A stretch of DNA of 35,943 nucleotides from Crocinitomicaceae bacterium (GCA_021740085.1 JAIPAL010000022.1:1-35943); one strand, 5' to 3'. Shown: positions 16,038 to 24,708, numbered from the stretch's first letter. Notes: a model not told the origin generated them from the letters alone. Numbers and translations: made by a program.

Positions 16038-17789
16038 ATGAAAAAACTTTTACTTTCTATTGCTACCATTGCGCTAACATTTTGGTCAGGTGCGCAAGTA
16101 ATATGCGCAGGTGTTTCGCCTATGCCTATTCAAGGTAATTACTCATTCACTTGGGCTGATCCAGCTGGAGGTTGGGGAACACCTGATTTTTTAATTCCTG
16201 GAACATTTGTTCAAGACACCTTAATGATGACCGACGATGGCTCGCCGGGCTTAAACGCACAAGGAAATCCAATCTCAGCGGAAGGATGTAACCCATTAAT
16301 CAACAATTTAACAGGGAAAATCGCCGTAATTTACAGAAACACATGTGAATTTGGTGCGAAAGCATTAAATGCTCAAAATGCAGGTGCTGTTGCAGTACTT
16401 ATTATTAATAGAGAGCCTGGTGTGGTTGCAATGGGAGCTGGAGCTTCTGGTGCAAACGTAACCATTCCAGTTGTAATGATCCAAGATACAGATGGCGCCT
16501 TGATTACTGCAGCTATGGCTGGAGGGCCTGTTGTGATGTTATTAGGAAATAAAACAGGTTTATTTGCAAACGATGCTGGTTTAACATCTGGCACAACATT
16601 AATTTCTAAGCAAGGAGCTGTTCCTGCTTTACTTGCTCAAAACGGAACTGAATTTAACTTTGAAGTTGGAACTCGTGTTTACAATTATGGTAACCAACCT
16701 CAATCAAACATGACCTTAACGGCAACTGTAACTGACCCATTAGGGGCAACAGTTTATTCAAACTCTGTTAATAGTATCACCCTTGCTTCTGGAGATAGCT
16801 TAGATGTATATCCTGGTGGAGCTTCAACACTTCCTCAATTTTCTTTGGCAACATACGCTCCTGGAAGATACACTTTAACATACACAGTTTCTTTGACCGG
16901 TGCAGATGATTATGCAGCTGATAATAGCATGTCTTCTGATTTTGTAATTCAAGATTCTATGTACAGCTTCGCACAATTAGATGTTGTATCTGGTATGCCT
17001 AACCCAGGAAACTATTACCGTCCTGGTACAAACAATCAAACTTTTTCTACATGTTCTGTTATCAGCGATCCGAACGCTAGTAGATTAGGAGTTTCTGGTA
17101 TCCATTTTTCAGCAACAACAAGTGCTGCTTCTATGGTGGAATTAACTGGTGAAGAAATGGCCTTGTATTTATATAAGTGGGAAGATGCTTTTACTGATTT
17201 AAACGATGCTAACCTTGCGTTTAATACCTTAACACAAGTTGCTTCAGGGTATTATTATTACCCGTCAGATTTACAAGGTGATATGGTTTATGGTGCTTTT
17301 ACAGCTCCTGTGGCTTTAGATGATAACCAACGTTATTTAGCTTGTGTTCAAACAGTAAATCTTAACTTGTACATGGGTCATGAATCAAACACCAACTATA
17401 TTTGGAATGCGAATCAATATTTACAGCCAATGACGCCTAACGAAAGTGATGGTACTTATTATGCTGCAGGATTTGGTTACGAACTTCCTAGTTCATTAGT
17501 TCTTCATGTATTTGATGCCAATAACATCGGAATCAATGAGTCTGCTACTATTGATGGTATGGCTTATCCAAACCCAGCGACAGAAAACGTTACTATTTCA
17601 TTGGAAGGTGAAGGAGTTGCGAGTTTACGTGTAACTGATATTTCTGGAAAAGTGGTGGCAAATCAATCAATTAACCTAATCAACGGAAAAGCTGATGTTT
17701 CTATTAATAATTTAGAATCAGGCGTTTATATTTTCAATGTTGTTTTAGAGAATGGTAAAACCGCTCAATTCAATGTGGTAAAAAGATAA
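16038..17789 (+). CDS. secreted PA-domain protein with T9SS sorting domain
   Basis: This 583-residue exported protein has a signal peptide (about 1-20, MKKLLLSIATIALTFWSGAQ), then a protease-associated (PA) domain about 85-185, with GKIAVIYRNTCEFGAKALNAQ (shown by its GKIAVI and C-x-FGAKA parts), AVLIINREPG and IPVVMI. A beta-rich middle follows (about 200-310, CARDB-like). The end is a type A T9SS sorting domain from about 506 (AYPNPATENVTISL). There is no peptidase catalytic domain, so it probably binds substrate or surface ligands. It is a single gene with a strong terminator behind it. Confidence 0.85.
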   Translation: MKKLLLSIATIALTFWSGAQVICAGVSPMPIQGNYSFTWADPAGGWGTPDFLIPGTFVQDTLMMTDDGSPGLNAQGNPISAEGCNPLINNLTGKIAVIYRNTCEFGAKALNAQNAGAVAVLIINREPGVVAMGAGASGANVTIPVVMIQDTDGALITAAMAGGPVVMLLGNKTGLFANDAGLTSGTTLISKQGAVPALLAQNGTEFNFEVGTRVYNYGNQPQSNMTLTATVTDPLGATVYSNSVNSITLASGDSLDVYPGGASTLPQFSLATYAPGRYTLTYTVSLTGADDYAADNSMSSDFVIQDSMYSFAQLDVVSGMPNPGNYYRPGTNNQTFSTCSVISDPNASRLGVSGIHFSATTSAASMVELTGEEMALYLYKWEDAFTDLNDANLAFNTLTQVASGYYYYPSDLQGDMVYGAFTAPVALDDNQRYLACVQTVNLNLYMGHESNTNYIWNANQYLQPMTPNESDGTYYAAGFGYELPSSLVLHVFDANNIGINESATIDGMAYPNPATENVTISLEGEGVASLRVTDISGKVVANQSINLINGKADVSINNLESGVYIFNVVLENGKTAQFNVVKR

Positions 17790-17801
17790 TTTATCTACTA
17801 T

Positions 17802-17835
17802 AAAAAAAAGGGTTGGGTTTCCAACCCTTTTTTTT
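17802..17835 (+). terminator. intrinsic terminator after the PA-domain gene
   Basis: The arms 17802-17816 and 17821-17835 are perfect complements with GGGTTGG / CCAACCC at the core, loop GTTT, and an eight-T tail. It separates the secreted protein gene from metG. The A-run on the left also makes it usable from the minus side. Confidence 0.9.
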
Positions 17836-17865
17836 ATGCCTTAACTTTTGTCCACATTAACTCCG

Positions 17866-17873
17866 TATCTTTG
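17866..17873 (+). promoter_or_regulatory. -7 promoter element TATCTTTG of metG
   Basis: Exact TAnnTTTG match, ten bases before ATG 17884, so the leader would be only a few bases. A TTTG at 17847-17850 is closer (15 bases) than the usual 19-base spacing. Confidence 0.55.
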
Positions 17874-17883
17874 CTAACTTAAA

Positions 17884-19944
17884 ATGGAGAAAAAAGCCTA
17901 TACAGTTACCGCAGCGTTGCCCTATGCAAATGGGCCCTTACACCTAGGCCATGTGGCAGGAGTTTACTTGCCTGCAGATATTTTTGTGCGCTTTCTAAAA
18001 CTTAATGGTCACGACGTAGCCTTTATTTGTGGAAGTGATGAACATGGTGCTGCAATTACACTTAGGGCAAAAAAAGAAGGCATAAAGCCACAAGAAATCG
18101 TCGATAAATACCATCGAATCATCAAGGATTCTTTCGAAACATTTCAAATATCATTTGATATCTTTCATCGAACATCATCACCACTGCATCATCAAGTTGC
18201 ATCCGACTTCTTTAAAAAACTTCATGACAAAGACACGTTCAAAGAAGAGCGATCGCTACAGTATTACGATAACGACTACGAGCAATTTTTAGCGGATCGA
18301 TACATTACAGGTACTTGCCCGAAATGCCAATATGAAAATGCCTACGGTGATCAGTGTGAAAAATGTGGTGCTGACTTAAGTCCCAACGAACTAATTAATC
18401 CAATTTCAACACTATCAGGCAAAACTCCCCAACTAAAAGAAACGGCTCATTGGTATTTGCCCATGAATGAGCATGAAGATTGGTTACGGGAGTGGATACA
18501 AAAAGGATCTATTGACGGAAAACTTCTTCATGATCCAAAAACTTGGAAAAATCAGGTTATTGGTCAATGCATGTCATGGATTAATGGAGGATTACGTGCT
18601 CGCGCCATGACCAGAGATTTAGATTGGGGAATTCCAGTTCCCTTACCCAACTCGGAAGGAAAAGTACTTTATGTTTGGTTAGATGCTCCCATTGGCTATA
18701 TTTCTGCTACGCAGCAATGGGCCTTAGATAATGGGAAAAATTGGAAAGATTATTGGTGTAAAGAAGAAGCAAAAGATCGAAAGTTAGTCCATTTCATTGG
18801 AAAGGATAATATCGTTTTTCATGCCATCATATTTCCTATTTTACTTAAAGCGCATGGAGATTTTATACTTCCAGAAAATGTTCCCGCCTATGAATTCTTA
18901 AATTTAGAAGGCGACAAATTTTCTACTTCAAGGAACTGGGCCGTTTGGCTGCATGAATATTTGGAGAACTATCCAACTAAAGTAGATGAGTTAAAATATG
19001 TCCTCACTTCAATTGCTCCCGAAAACAAAGACTCCGAGTTTACTTGGATAGATTTTCAAACTAGGATCAACTCAGAACTAGCAGATATTTATGGCAATTT
19101 TGTGAATCGCGTTACGGTACTTATCCATAAATATTACAAAGGTGTAATACCGTCAGCTCACGAACTGACTACCTATGACCAAAAAGTATTAGATGAAATT
19201 GCAACGATTCCAGGTAAAATTTCAGACTTGTTATATCAATATAAGATTAGAGAGGCCCAACAAGAGATGATGAACTTGGCAAGAATTGGGAATAAATATC
19301 TAGCCGATGAAGAGCCCTGGAAAGTAATCAAAAGTGATCCTTTACGAGTAGAAACTATCCTTAACGTAGCACTTCAGATCACTGAACAACTGGCTTTGTG
19401 TTCGCGTGTATTTTTACCCAAAACAGCCGATTTACTTCTTCAAATGCTCCGTATCGAATCTTCTACTTGGGACAATAAGTTACCAATGATTTCAGGTGGT
19501 AATACAATCGGAACATCTACTATTTTGTTTGAAAAAATTACAGACGAATGGGTAGAGCAAGAGAAAAGCAAATTAATTACAAGTCCTACCACTAATTCTA
19601 ACTACCCTATCATGAAAGAATTAATCTCCTTCGAAGATTTTACTAAAATGGACCTTCGCATTGGTCACGTGATAGCGGCCGATAAAATGGAAAATGCCGA
19701 CAAATTACTCGTTTTGAAGGTGGATACAGGAATTGATGAACGAACCATCGTTTCTGGAATTGCTAAGCATTACGATACAGCGGCAATCCTAGGGAAAAAA
19801 GTCGTTGTGCTTATGAATCTTGCGCCAAGAAAAATTAGAGGAGTTGAATCGCATGGGATGCTTTTAATGGCTGAAAATAGCGATGGAGAATTAAGCGCTC
19901 TAATAAGTGAAAAAGATTTTGGAGCGGGGCCTATGATTTCGTAA
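17884..19944 (+). CDS. metG: methionyl-tRNA synthetase with C-terminal tRNA-binding domain
   Basis: Charges tRNA-Met in the cytoplasm. The 686-residue chain has the class I HIGH motif as HLGH (20-23), a four-Cys zinc knuckle (C145, C148, C158, C161), and the KMSKS loop as KFSTS (344-348). An anticodon-binding helical domain follows. From about 583 there is an EMAP/Trbp-like tRNA-binding domain (FTKMDLRIGHVIAADKMENA start, MLLMAENSDG near the end). The linked dimer/tRNA-binding tail is usual for bacterial MetRS of this length. It is a single gene with its own promoter. Confidence 0.97.
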   Translation: MEKKAYTVTAALPYANGPLHLGHVAGVYLPADIFVRFLKLNGHDVAFICGSDEHGAAITLRAKKEGIKPQEIVDKYHRIIKDSFETFQISFDIFHRTSSPLHHQVASDFFKKLHDKDTFKEERSLQYYDNDYEQFLADRYITGTCPKCQYENAYGDQCEKCGADLSPNELINPISTLSGKTPQLKETAHWYLPMNEHEDWLREWIQKGSIDGKLLHDPKTWKNQVIGQCMSWINGGLRARAMTRDLDWGIPVPLPNSEGKVLYVWLDAPIGYISATQQWALDNGKNWKDYWCKEEAKDRKLVHFIGKDNIVFHAIIFPILLKAHGDFILPENVPAYEFLNLEGDKFSTSRNWAVWLHEYLENYPTKVDELKYVLTSIAPENKDSEFTWIDFQTRINSELADIYGNFVNRVTVLIHKYYKGVIPSAHELTTYDQKVLDEIATIPGKISDLLYQYKIREAQQEMMNLARIGNKYLADEEPWKVIKSDPLRVETILNVALQITEQLALCSRVFLPKTADLLLQMLRIESSTWDNKLPMISGGNTIGTSTILFEKITDEWVEQEKSKLITSPTTNSNYPIMKELISFEDFTKMDLRIGHVIAADKMENADKLLVLKVDTGIDERTIVSGIAKHYDTAAILGKKVVVLMNLAPRKIRGVESHGMLLMAENSDGELSALISEKDFGAGPMIS

Positions 19945-20076
19945 GATATATAATAGGTTTAGGATTGATACATTCCCGTATATGCTTTTTTAATTTTCTA
20001 TAAGTTAGTGCGTTAACAAAAATGAACTTTATTTAATTGATTTTGTTATAGTCAAAATTATTTAAAGTTCCCTCTC

Positions 20077-20997
20077 ATGTTTTACACAAAATTTCTTGCT
20101 TTTTTCCAGCAATTTCTTTCTCCAAAAGCAAAAAAAAAGAGTGAGGGAATCATATTGACGATAGCGATAGCGAGTTTCCTAATTCACTTAGTGATTATTT
20201 TTCTAGTTGATTTCGATATTATTCATCTCGATGCCCCTTCCGACTTACTTGCCAACCCAATTGTAGCAATTTACACGCCCTTTTCATTTATTCTTCTCTA
20301 CGAAGTCTATTTACTAATCTATTACCTTCCGAAATCATTTACCACCTACATAAGCAAACAATATGAGATTATGACATTAATTGTCATAAGGCGATTGTTT
20401 AAAGACTTTTCGGGTTTATCGATCACTCCAGATTGGTTCAGCAGCAAATATGATCTTCAATTCACCTATGATTTAGCAAGCTCTCTCATTTTATTCTTTC
20501 TTATTTATTTATTCTACATCCAAAGTAAAAAACAATTCCCAGAGCCGAAATTGACCGTTTCGCAACAAGTAGCAATTAATCGCTTTGTAGGAATTAAAAA
20601 GATTATCGCAAATTTCTTGGTGCCAGTATTTTTAATTCTTGCCATATATTCACTAACAAGTTGGTTATTTAGCGTTTTAAATCCAGGAGAAAATGGAGCT
20701 AATTCATTTGTTAATATTAACAATATCTTTTTCGAACATTTTTTTACCGTTTTAATTTTTGCCGATGTTCTTATATTATTGTATTCATTTTTCATTGCCG
20801 ATGATTTTCATAAGGTGATGAGAAATTCGGGGTTTATTATTTCAACTATCTTAATTCGACTATCGTTTTCAAATGTTGGGCTACTGAATAACCTTTTAAT
20901 TATTTGTGCAATTGTTTATGGATTATTCATACTTATAATTCACAATAAATATCAAAAGTTCTTAATTCAAGAAAGGGTAAGAAGTACTAAAAGCTAA
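20077..20997 (+). CDS. uncharacterised polytopic membrane protein next to the rhodopsin
   Basis: This 306-residue protein has about six hydrophobic segments (near 25-45, 64-86, 127-147, 172-199, 217-240, 252-285). Between the second and third lies a charged amphipathic stretch with SKQYEIMTLIVIRRLFKDFS (93-112). I do not recognise a named family; superficially it resembles ion-channel or signalling membrane proteins, but there is no pore or enzyme motif. It ends 179 bases upstream of the proteorhodopsin on the same strand, so a shared role is possible but unproven. An ATTTTG/CAAAAT dyad (20040-20058) lies upstream of the start; no clear promoter box. Confidence 0.7.
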   Translation: MFYTKFLAFFQQFLSPKAKKKSEGIILTIAIASFLIHLVIIFLVDFDIIHLDAPSDLLANPIVAIYTPFSFILLYEVYLLIYYLPKSFTTYISKQYEIMTLIVIRRLFKDFSGLSITPDWFSSKYDLQFTYDLASSLILFFLIYLFYIQSKKQFPEPKLTVSQQVAINRFVGIKKIIANFLVPVFLILAIYSLTSWLFSVLNPGENGANSFVNINNIFFEHFFTVLIFADVLILLYSFFIADDFHKVMRNSGFIISTILIRLSFSNVGLLNNLLIICAIVYGLFILIIHNKYQKFLIQERVRSTKS

Positions 20998-21096
20998 TTC
21001 GTTTTTTAAGTCATTTATTATTTACTGCTTTTCAATTATTATTGACCGATATTTTACTTTTCAAAAGTTAAATTAACGTGAACAATTTCTTATTAA

Positions 21097-21123
21097 TATT
21101 GTTTTTACAATAATTAGTATTTG
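21097..21123 (+). promoter_or_regulatory. dyad and -7-like element upstream of the rhodopsin
   Basis: TATTGT (21097-21102) and ACAATA (21107-21112) form a compact dyad around TTTT. It is followed by TAGTATTTG (21115-21123), a -7 box with three instead of two middle bases. The leader from there to the ATG ends in an 11-base A-run, a feature that favours translation in this phylum. The rest of the 20998-21176 gap shows nothing clear. Confidence 0.35.
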
Positions 21124-21176
21124 GTGGTATCCGAAAAACCGATTTAAAAGAGTAGGAAAAAGTAAAAAAAAAAATT

Positions 21177-21884
21177 ATGTTATTAACAATTTTACCTATT
21201 GCAACTAACAACTACGTTGCCTTTACGTTCTTTATCGGAACAATGGCTATGATGGCCGCATCAGTGTTTTTCTTTTTTGAGTTAAGCAACACCTCTCCAG
21301 AGTGGAGAACTTCAATTTTAGTATCAGGTTTGATTACTTTTATTGCTGCAGTACATTATTACTACATGAGAGATTACAATCTTTCAACTGGTGAATCACC
21401 AATTTTCTTCCGTTATGTGGATTGGATTCTTACCGTTCCATTAATGTGTGTTGAATTTTATTTAATTACCAAAAAAGCAGGAGCTAAAATTAACTTGTTA
21501 TGGAAATTAATTTTTGGTTCAGTAATTATGTTAGTTACTGGTTATTTCGGAGAGGCAGTAGACAAAAATCACGCTGCAATCTGGGGCTTAATTTCAGGCT
21601 TGGCTTATTTCTACATTGTGTATGAAGTATGGATGGGTGATGTTGCTAAATTGTCTAAAGGAAGTACTCCTGCAGTTCAAAAAGCAGTTGGTTCATTATT
21701 GAAATTTGTTGTTATCGGATGGGCTATTTATCCATTAGGTTACATGATCGGAACTGCTGATGGTCAGTGGTACTCTTTCATGGCAGGATGGGCAAGTATG
21801 GATATCGTTTACAATATCGGTGATGCAGTAAACAAAATTGGTTTTGGTCTAGTAATCTATTCTTTATCAAGATCTAAAGACTAG
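21177..21884 (+). CDS. proteorhodopsin, green-absorbing H+ pump with antenna-type fenestration
   Basis: This 235-residue seven-helix retinal protein pumps protons outward in light. The key residues are visible. Helix C has R79, D82 (Schiff-base counterion), T86 and E93 (proton donor), the DTE pattern of proton pumps. M90 occupies the tuning position (105 in the reference protein), predicting green absorption. H60 matches the counterion-linked His, and K220 in DAVNKIGFG is the retinal lysine. In helix E, G137 aligns with F152 of the reference proteorhodopsin, BR W138 and the antenna glycine of xanthorhodopsin. There is no obvious cleavable signal peptide. Its own strong terminator follows; the retinal-synthesis fusion gene lies 86 bases downstream. 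Confidence 0.97.
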   Translation: MLLTILPIATNNYVAFTFFIGTMAMMAASVFFFFELSNTSPEWRTSILVSGLITFIAAVHYYYMRDYNLSTGESPIFFRYVDWILTVPLMCVEFYLITKKAGAKINLLWKLIFGSVIMLVTGYFGEAVDKNHAAIWGLISGLAYFYIVYEVWMGDVAKLSKGSTPAVQKAVGSLLKFVVIGWAIYPLGYMIGTADGQWYSFMAGWASMDIVYNIGDAVNKIGFGLVIYSLSRSKD

Positions 21885-21902
21885 TCTTAAATTTTTAATA
21901 TT

Positions 21903-21939
21903 AAAAGTGGGAATTCAGTTGAATTCCCACTTTTTTTTT
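21903..21939 (+). terminator. strong intrinsic terminator after the rhodopsin
   Basis: The arms AAAAGTGGGAATTC (21903-21916) and its complement (21921-21934) pair perfectly over 14 bases with loop AGTT, and a nine-T run (21931-21939) follows. It lies only 32 bases before the fusion gene, so most rhodopsin transcripts should end here. Confidence 0.92.
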
Positions 21940-21955
21940 GCCTTTACAATTTAAA

Positions 21956-21963
21956 TATATTTA
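21956..21963 (+). promoter_or_regulatory. possible -7 element TATATTTA of the crtY-blh gene
   Basis: One mismatch to TAnnTTTG. It is seven bases before the GTG start, in the 31 bases left between the terminator and the gene. If used, the message has almost no leader. Confidence 0.3.
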
Positions 21964-21970
21964 AACAATA

Positions 21971-23998
21971 GTGCCCATAATTCCGAATTCTACCATAGCT
22001 AATCCAATAACATCGACAAAAGAATATGACTTCATATTCGCGGGCTATGGAGCAGCGGCATCCTTAGTTTTACTTCAACTTCATCGTAAAAATTTCCTGG
22101 AAAAGGTTTCTATATTAATTATAGATCCCGAGAAAAAAAATAAAAATGATAAAACATTTTGTTTTTGGGCAAATAAAGAAGATAGAATTATTAAGGACTT
22201 AAGGAATTTAATCAAACACTCTTGGTCAAGCGTATCAATCGAAAACACGAATCAAATCTCATTAGATCCACTTAGTTATCATCATATATCAAGTATCAAT
22301 TTATATAATGAAGTAAAGGAGCTCGAAAAAATATACTGCTGGGATCGATTAATATACCCAGTGGCAAGAATTTCAGTTGATGAAATTGGCGCCTATGTCG
22401 TTGCAAATGACGAAATAATTCGCGGAAAGAAAATCTTCGATTCACGAAGCCCCAACTATCAAGAAGTAAGAAAAGGAGAAACCCATATTTTCCAGAGTTT
22501 TGTTGGGTGGGAAATTGAAACCTTTGAACAGATAGAAAACACTTCTACTTGTCGATTAATGGATTTTGAAGTAGCCCAAGACGGCTTTACGCAATTTATG
22601 TATGTACTGCCTTTTTCATCCAACAAGGCCCTTGTAGAGCTAACTCGCTTTGGCTCGGAAATACTAAACGAATCTGCAGCAGAACAACAACTAAAGGAAT
22701 ACATTCAGAAACACTTTGGTGAATTTAAGAGGCTTTCAGTGGAAATTGGATGCATTCCAATGAGCAACGCCGAAATAGTCAATGAGAATCTCAAGGATGT
22801 TGTATTGTTAGGTGCACGAAATTATAAAGTTAAGCCTAGTACTGGCTATGCCTTCAAAAACATGTATGACCAAGCCTGTGAACTGGTGGATATACTAAAT
22901 ATTAAAGATGCTGAAAAGCTAAATATTCAGCATGTAAACGCATTGCAAGGCCGCTTTGCCTTTTATGATTCCTTGCTATTACATATTTTACAACATAAAC
23001 CCCACAGAGGCAAGAATATTTTTCAGTCTTTATTTAAAGGAGTGGAAATTAATAAGGTATTGCGTTTTCTAGATCAAAAAACAAGTTTTCCTGAGGAAAT
23101 AATGATTTTCATGAAGCTCCCTTGGCAGCCCTTTATTTATGCGCTCTTTCATAATATAGCTTCTTCTCGTTGGATTAGATCGTTCTTGTTATTACTAGTA
23201 AGCTTACTCTTATTAGCGCTGGGAAATAAAACAATTACTCAAAACATTATTGGTTATGGCCTATTTTTAATCGGTTTTATTACGGTTGGGATTCCACATG
23301 GGGCGGTCGACCATCTAATTGAAATTGGTCATTGGGATTCCAAAAAAATGCCTCGTTTCATTTTTAGTTATCTACTTCAAGCTGCTGCGATGGGTTTTCT
23401 ATGGTATTTATTCCCTGAATTAGCACTCATTATTTTTCTACTCTATTCAGCCTGGCATTTCGGTCAGGCAGACGGAAAACAATGGGATTTTAGACCTGCC
23501 CTATCTTTAATTTGGGGAGCCTTTGTTCTTTTTTATATTGTCGGTACCCATTTACAAGAAACAAACACCATCACCTCAATCATTGGAAATCTTAGTCTGC
23601 CAATCGCCTGTCCTATATGGGCCATTATTCCGTGGTTAATTTGGTCCATCATTCGAAAAAAAGTGTCATTTAGTCTTACCCTCATTTGGTTATTACTGTC
23701 AAGTCAACTACCACTCCTTTTTGCCTTTGGGCTCTATTTTATTGGGCAGCACAGCATTACTAGTTGGAACCATATCGCAGGAAAGTTAAAACTTAATCAT
23801 CAAAAAATTTGGTTACAAGCTCTTCCATTTCATGCCGGAGCATGGCTGATTCTTTTTCTCTTTATTTATTTATTTCCTACGAATGAAAGTGATAGTAAAG
23901 TCGCGACGAATCATTGGGGTGTTTTTTTCATTTTTATCGCTTGTATTAGTTTACCCCATGTGATCTCTATGCAGAGCTTGTATGCTAAAAAGAAATAA
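21971..23998 (+). CDS. crtY-blh: lycopene beta-cyclase fused to beta-carotene 15,15'-dioxygenase (CrtY-Blh)
   Basis: One 675-residue frame carries two enzymes. Residues about 18-385 are CrtY: a dinucleotide fold (FAGYGAAAS, 23-31), QSFVGWEIE (175-183), MDFEVAQDG then MYVLP (197-214), IPMS (262-265) and KPSTGYAF (288-295). It would cyclise lycopene to beta-carotene. Residues about 400-675 are a membrane Brp/Blh dioxygenase with several hydrophobic helices and its histidine motifs: GIPHGAVDH (440-448), AWHFGQAD (494-501), GQHSITSWNH (592-601) and LPHV (661-664). It would cleave beta-carotene to retinal. GTG 21971 is used because an in-frame TAA lies two codons before it and no ATG precedes the FAD motif. 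No internal stop is present. It is placed behind the rhodopsin terminator. Confidence 0.92.
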   Translation: MPIIPNSTIANPITSTKEYDFIFAGYGAAASLVLLQLHRKNFLEKVSILIIDPEKKNKNDKTFCFWANKEDRIIKDLRNLIKHSWSSVSIENTNQISLDPLSYHHISSINLYNEVKELEKIYCWDRLIYPVARISVDEIGAYVVANDEIIRGKKIFDSRSPNYQEVRKGETHIFQSFVGWEIETFEQIENTSTCRLMDFEVAQDGFTQFMYVLPFSSNKALVELTRFGSEILNESAAEQQLKEYIQKHFGEFKRLSVEIGCIPMSNAEIVNENLKDVVLLGARNYKVKPSTGYAFKNMYDQACELVDILNIKDAEKLNIQHVNALQGRFAFYDSLLLHILQHKPHRGKNIFQSLFKGVEINKVLRFLDQKTSFPEEIMIFMKLPWQPFIYALFHNIASSRWIRSFLLLLVSLLLLALGNKTITQNIIGYGLFLIGFITVGIPHGAVDHLIEIGHWDSKKMPRFIFSYLLQAAAMGFLWYLFPELALIIFLLYSAWHFGQADGKQWDFRPALSLIWGAFVLFYIVGTHLQETNTITSIIGNLSLPIACPIWAIIPWLIWSIIRKKVSFSLTLIWLLLSSQLPLLFAFGLYFIGQHSITSWNHIAGKLKLNHQKIWLQALPFHAGAWLILFLFIYLFPTNESDSKVATNHWGVFFIFIACISLPHVISMQSLYAKKK

Positions 23999-24048
23999 CT
24001 GCTATTTTAAGCTTCGCTCATCGATACATCCAGCTGGTAATTATAGCG

Positions 24049-24687
24049 CTAAACATACCCTTTATCTTTTGCCCAACTACTCAATTGTGCAGCATTAGGC
24101 AATCCTAATTTTTTTAGAATATTATGCCGATGGGTTTCTACTGTTCGGGAAGAGATGAACAGTTTGTCAGCAATCTCTTTGGAGGTTAATCCCTGAGAAA
24201 TAAGTATTACAATATCAATTTCCTTCATCGTCAATTCCTTTTTATTATCGGTATTATTGACGTTTAACAAGGACGTAAAGTAACGATCTTTTATATCCGA
24301 AGCAATGAACACCTCTCCACCATAAACGGCATGAATGGCATTAATTAATTCACTCTTATTAGTATTTTTTGTCAAATATCCTTTTGCCCCTACGGATAAA
24401 AACTTCTTTACATAGGTGATGTCATCGTGCAATGAAAGTCCAATTATTCGACATTTAGGTAAGGTATTATTGATTTTAACGGTCGCTTCAATGCCACTAC
24501 CACTACCCAAATTAATATCCATCAAAATGATGTCTGGTCGCAAACTGACTGCCGATTCGTAAGCTCCTAGCTCAGAATCCGCCGTGCCAATAACAAGGAT
24601 GGAAGGGGCATCTTTTAATAATGAAGACCAAGCTTCGCTAATAAGTTTGTGATCATCAACAATTAGAACCTTGATTATCGTATCCAT
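24049..24687 (-). CDS. NarL/FixJ-type response regulator (orphan)
   Basis: This 212-residue protein has a receiver domain (about 5-125) with the acidic pair D11/D12, phospho-acceptor D57 (PDIILMD), S85 and K107. A LuxR-type helix-turn-helix follows (about 149-210, LTMKEIDIVILISQGLTSKEIADKL opening, shown by its ELTMKE and SRTVETHRHNI parts). It should bind DNA as a dimer when phosphorylated. No histidine kinase lies in the window. The gene starts 21 bases after the atpG stop, on the same strand, so it may be read from the ATP synthase operon; a near -7 box (TAGCTTTA) also lies in the gap. It converges on the crtY-blh gene (50-base gap, no clear terminator). Confidence 0.9.
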   Translation of the reverse strand: MDTIIKVLIVDDHKLISEAWSSLLKDAPSILVIGTADSELGAYESAVSLRPDIILMDINLGSGSGIEATVKINNTLPKCRIIGLSLHDDITYVKKFLSVGAKGYLTKNTNKSELINAIHAVYGGEVFIASDIKDRYFTSLLNVNNTDNKKELTMKEIDIVILISQGLTSKEIADKLFISSRTVETHRHNILKKLGLPNAAQLSSWAKDKGYV

Positions 24688-24708
24688 AATTTGCTATTTA
24701 AAGCTAAA

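Noticed and set aside
20998..21176. tRNA or small RNA gene in the gap before the rhodopsin
   Set aside because: No cloverleaf or stable long structure was seen, only a 6-bp dyad.
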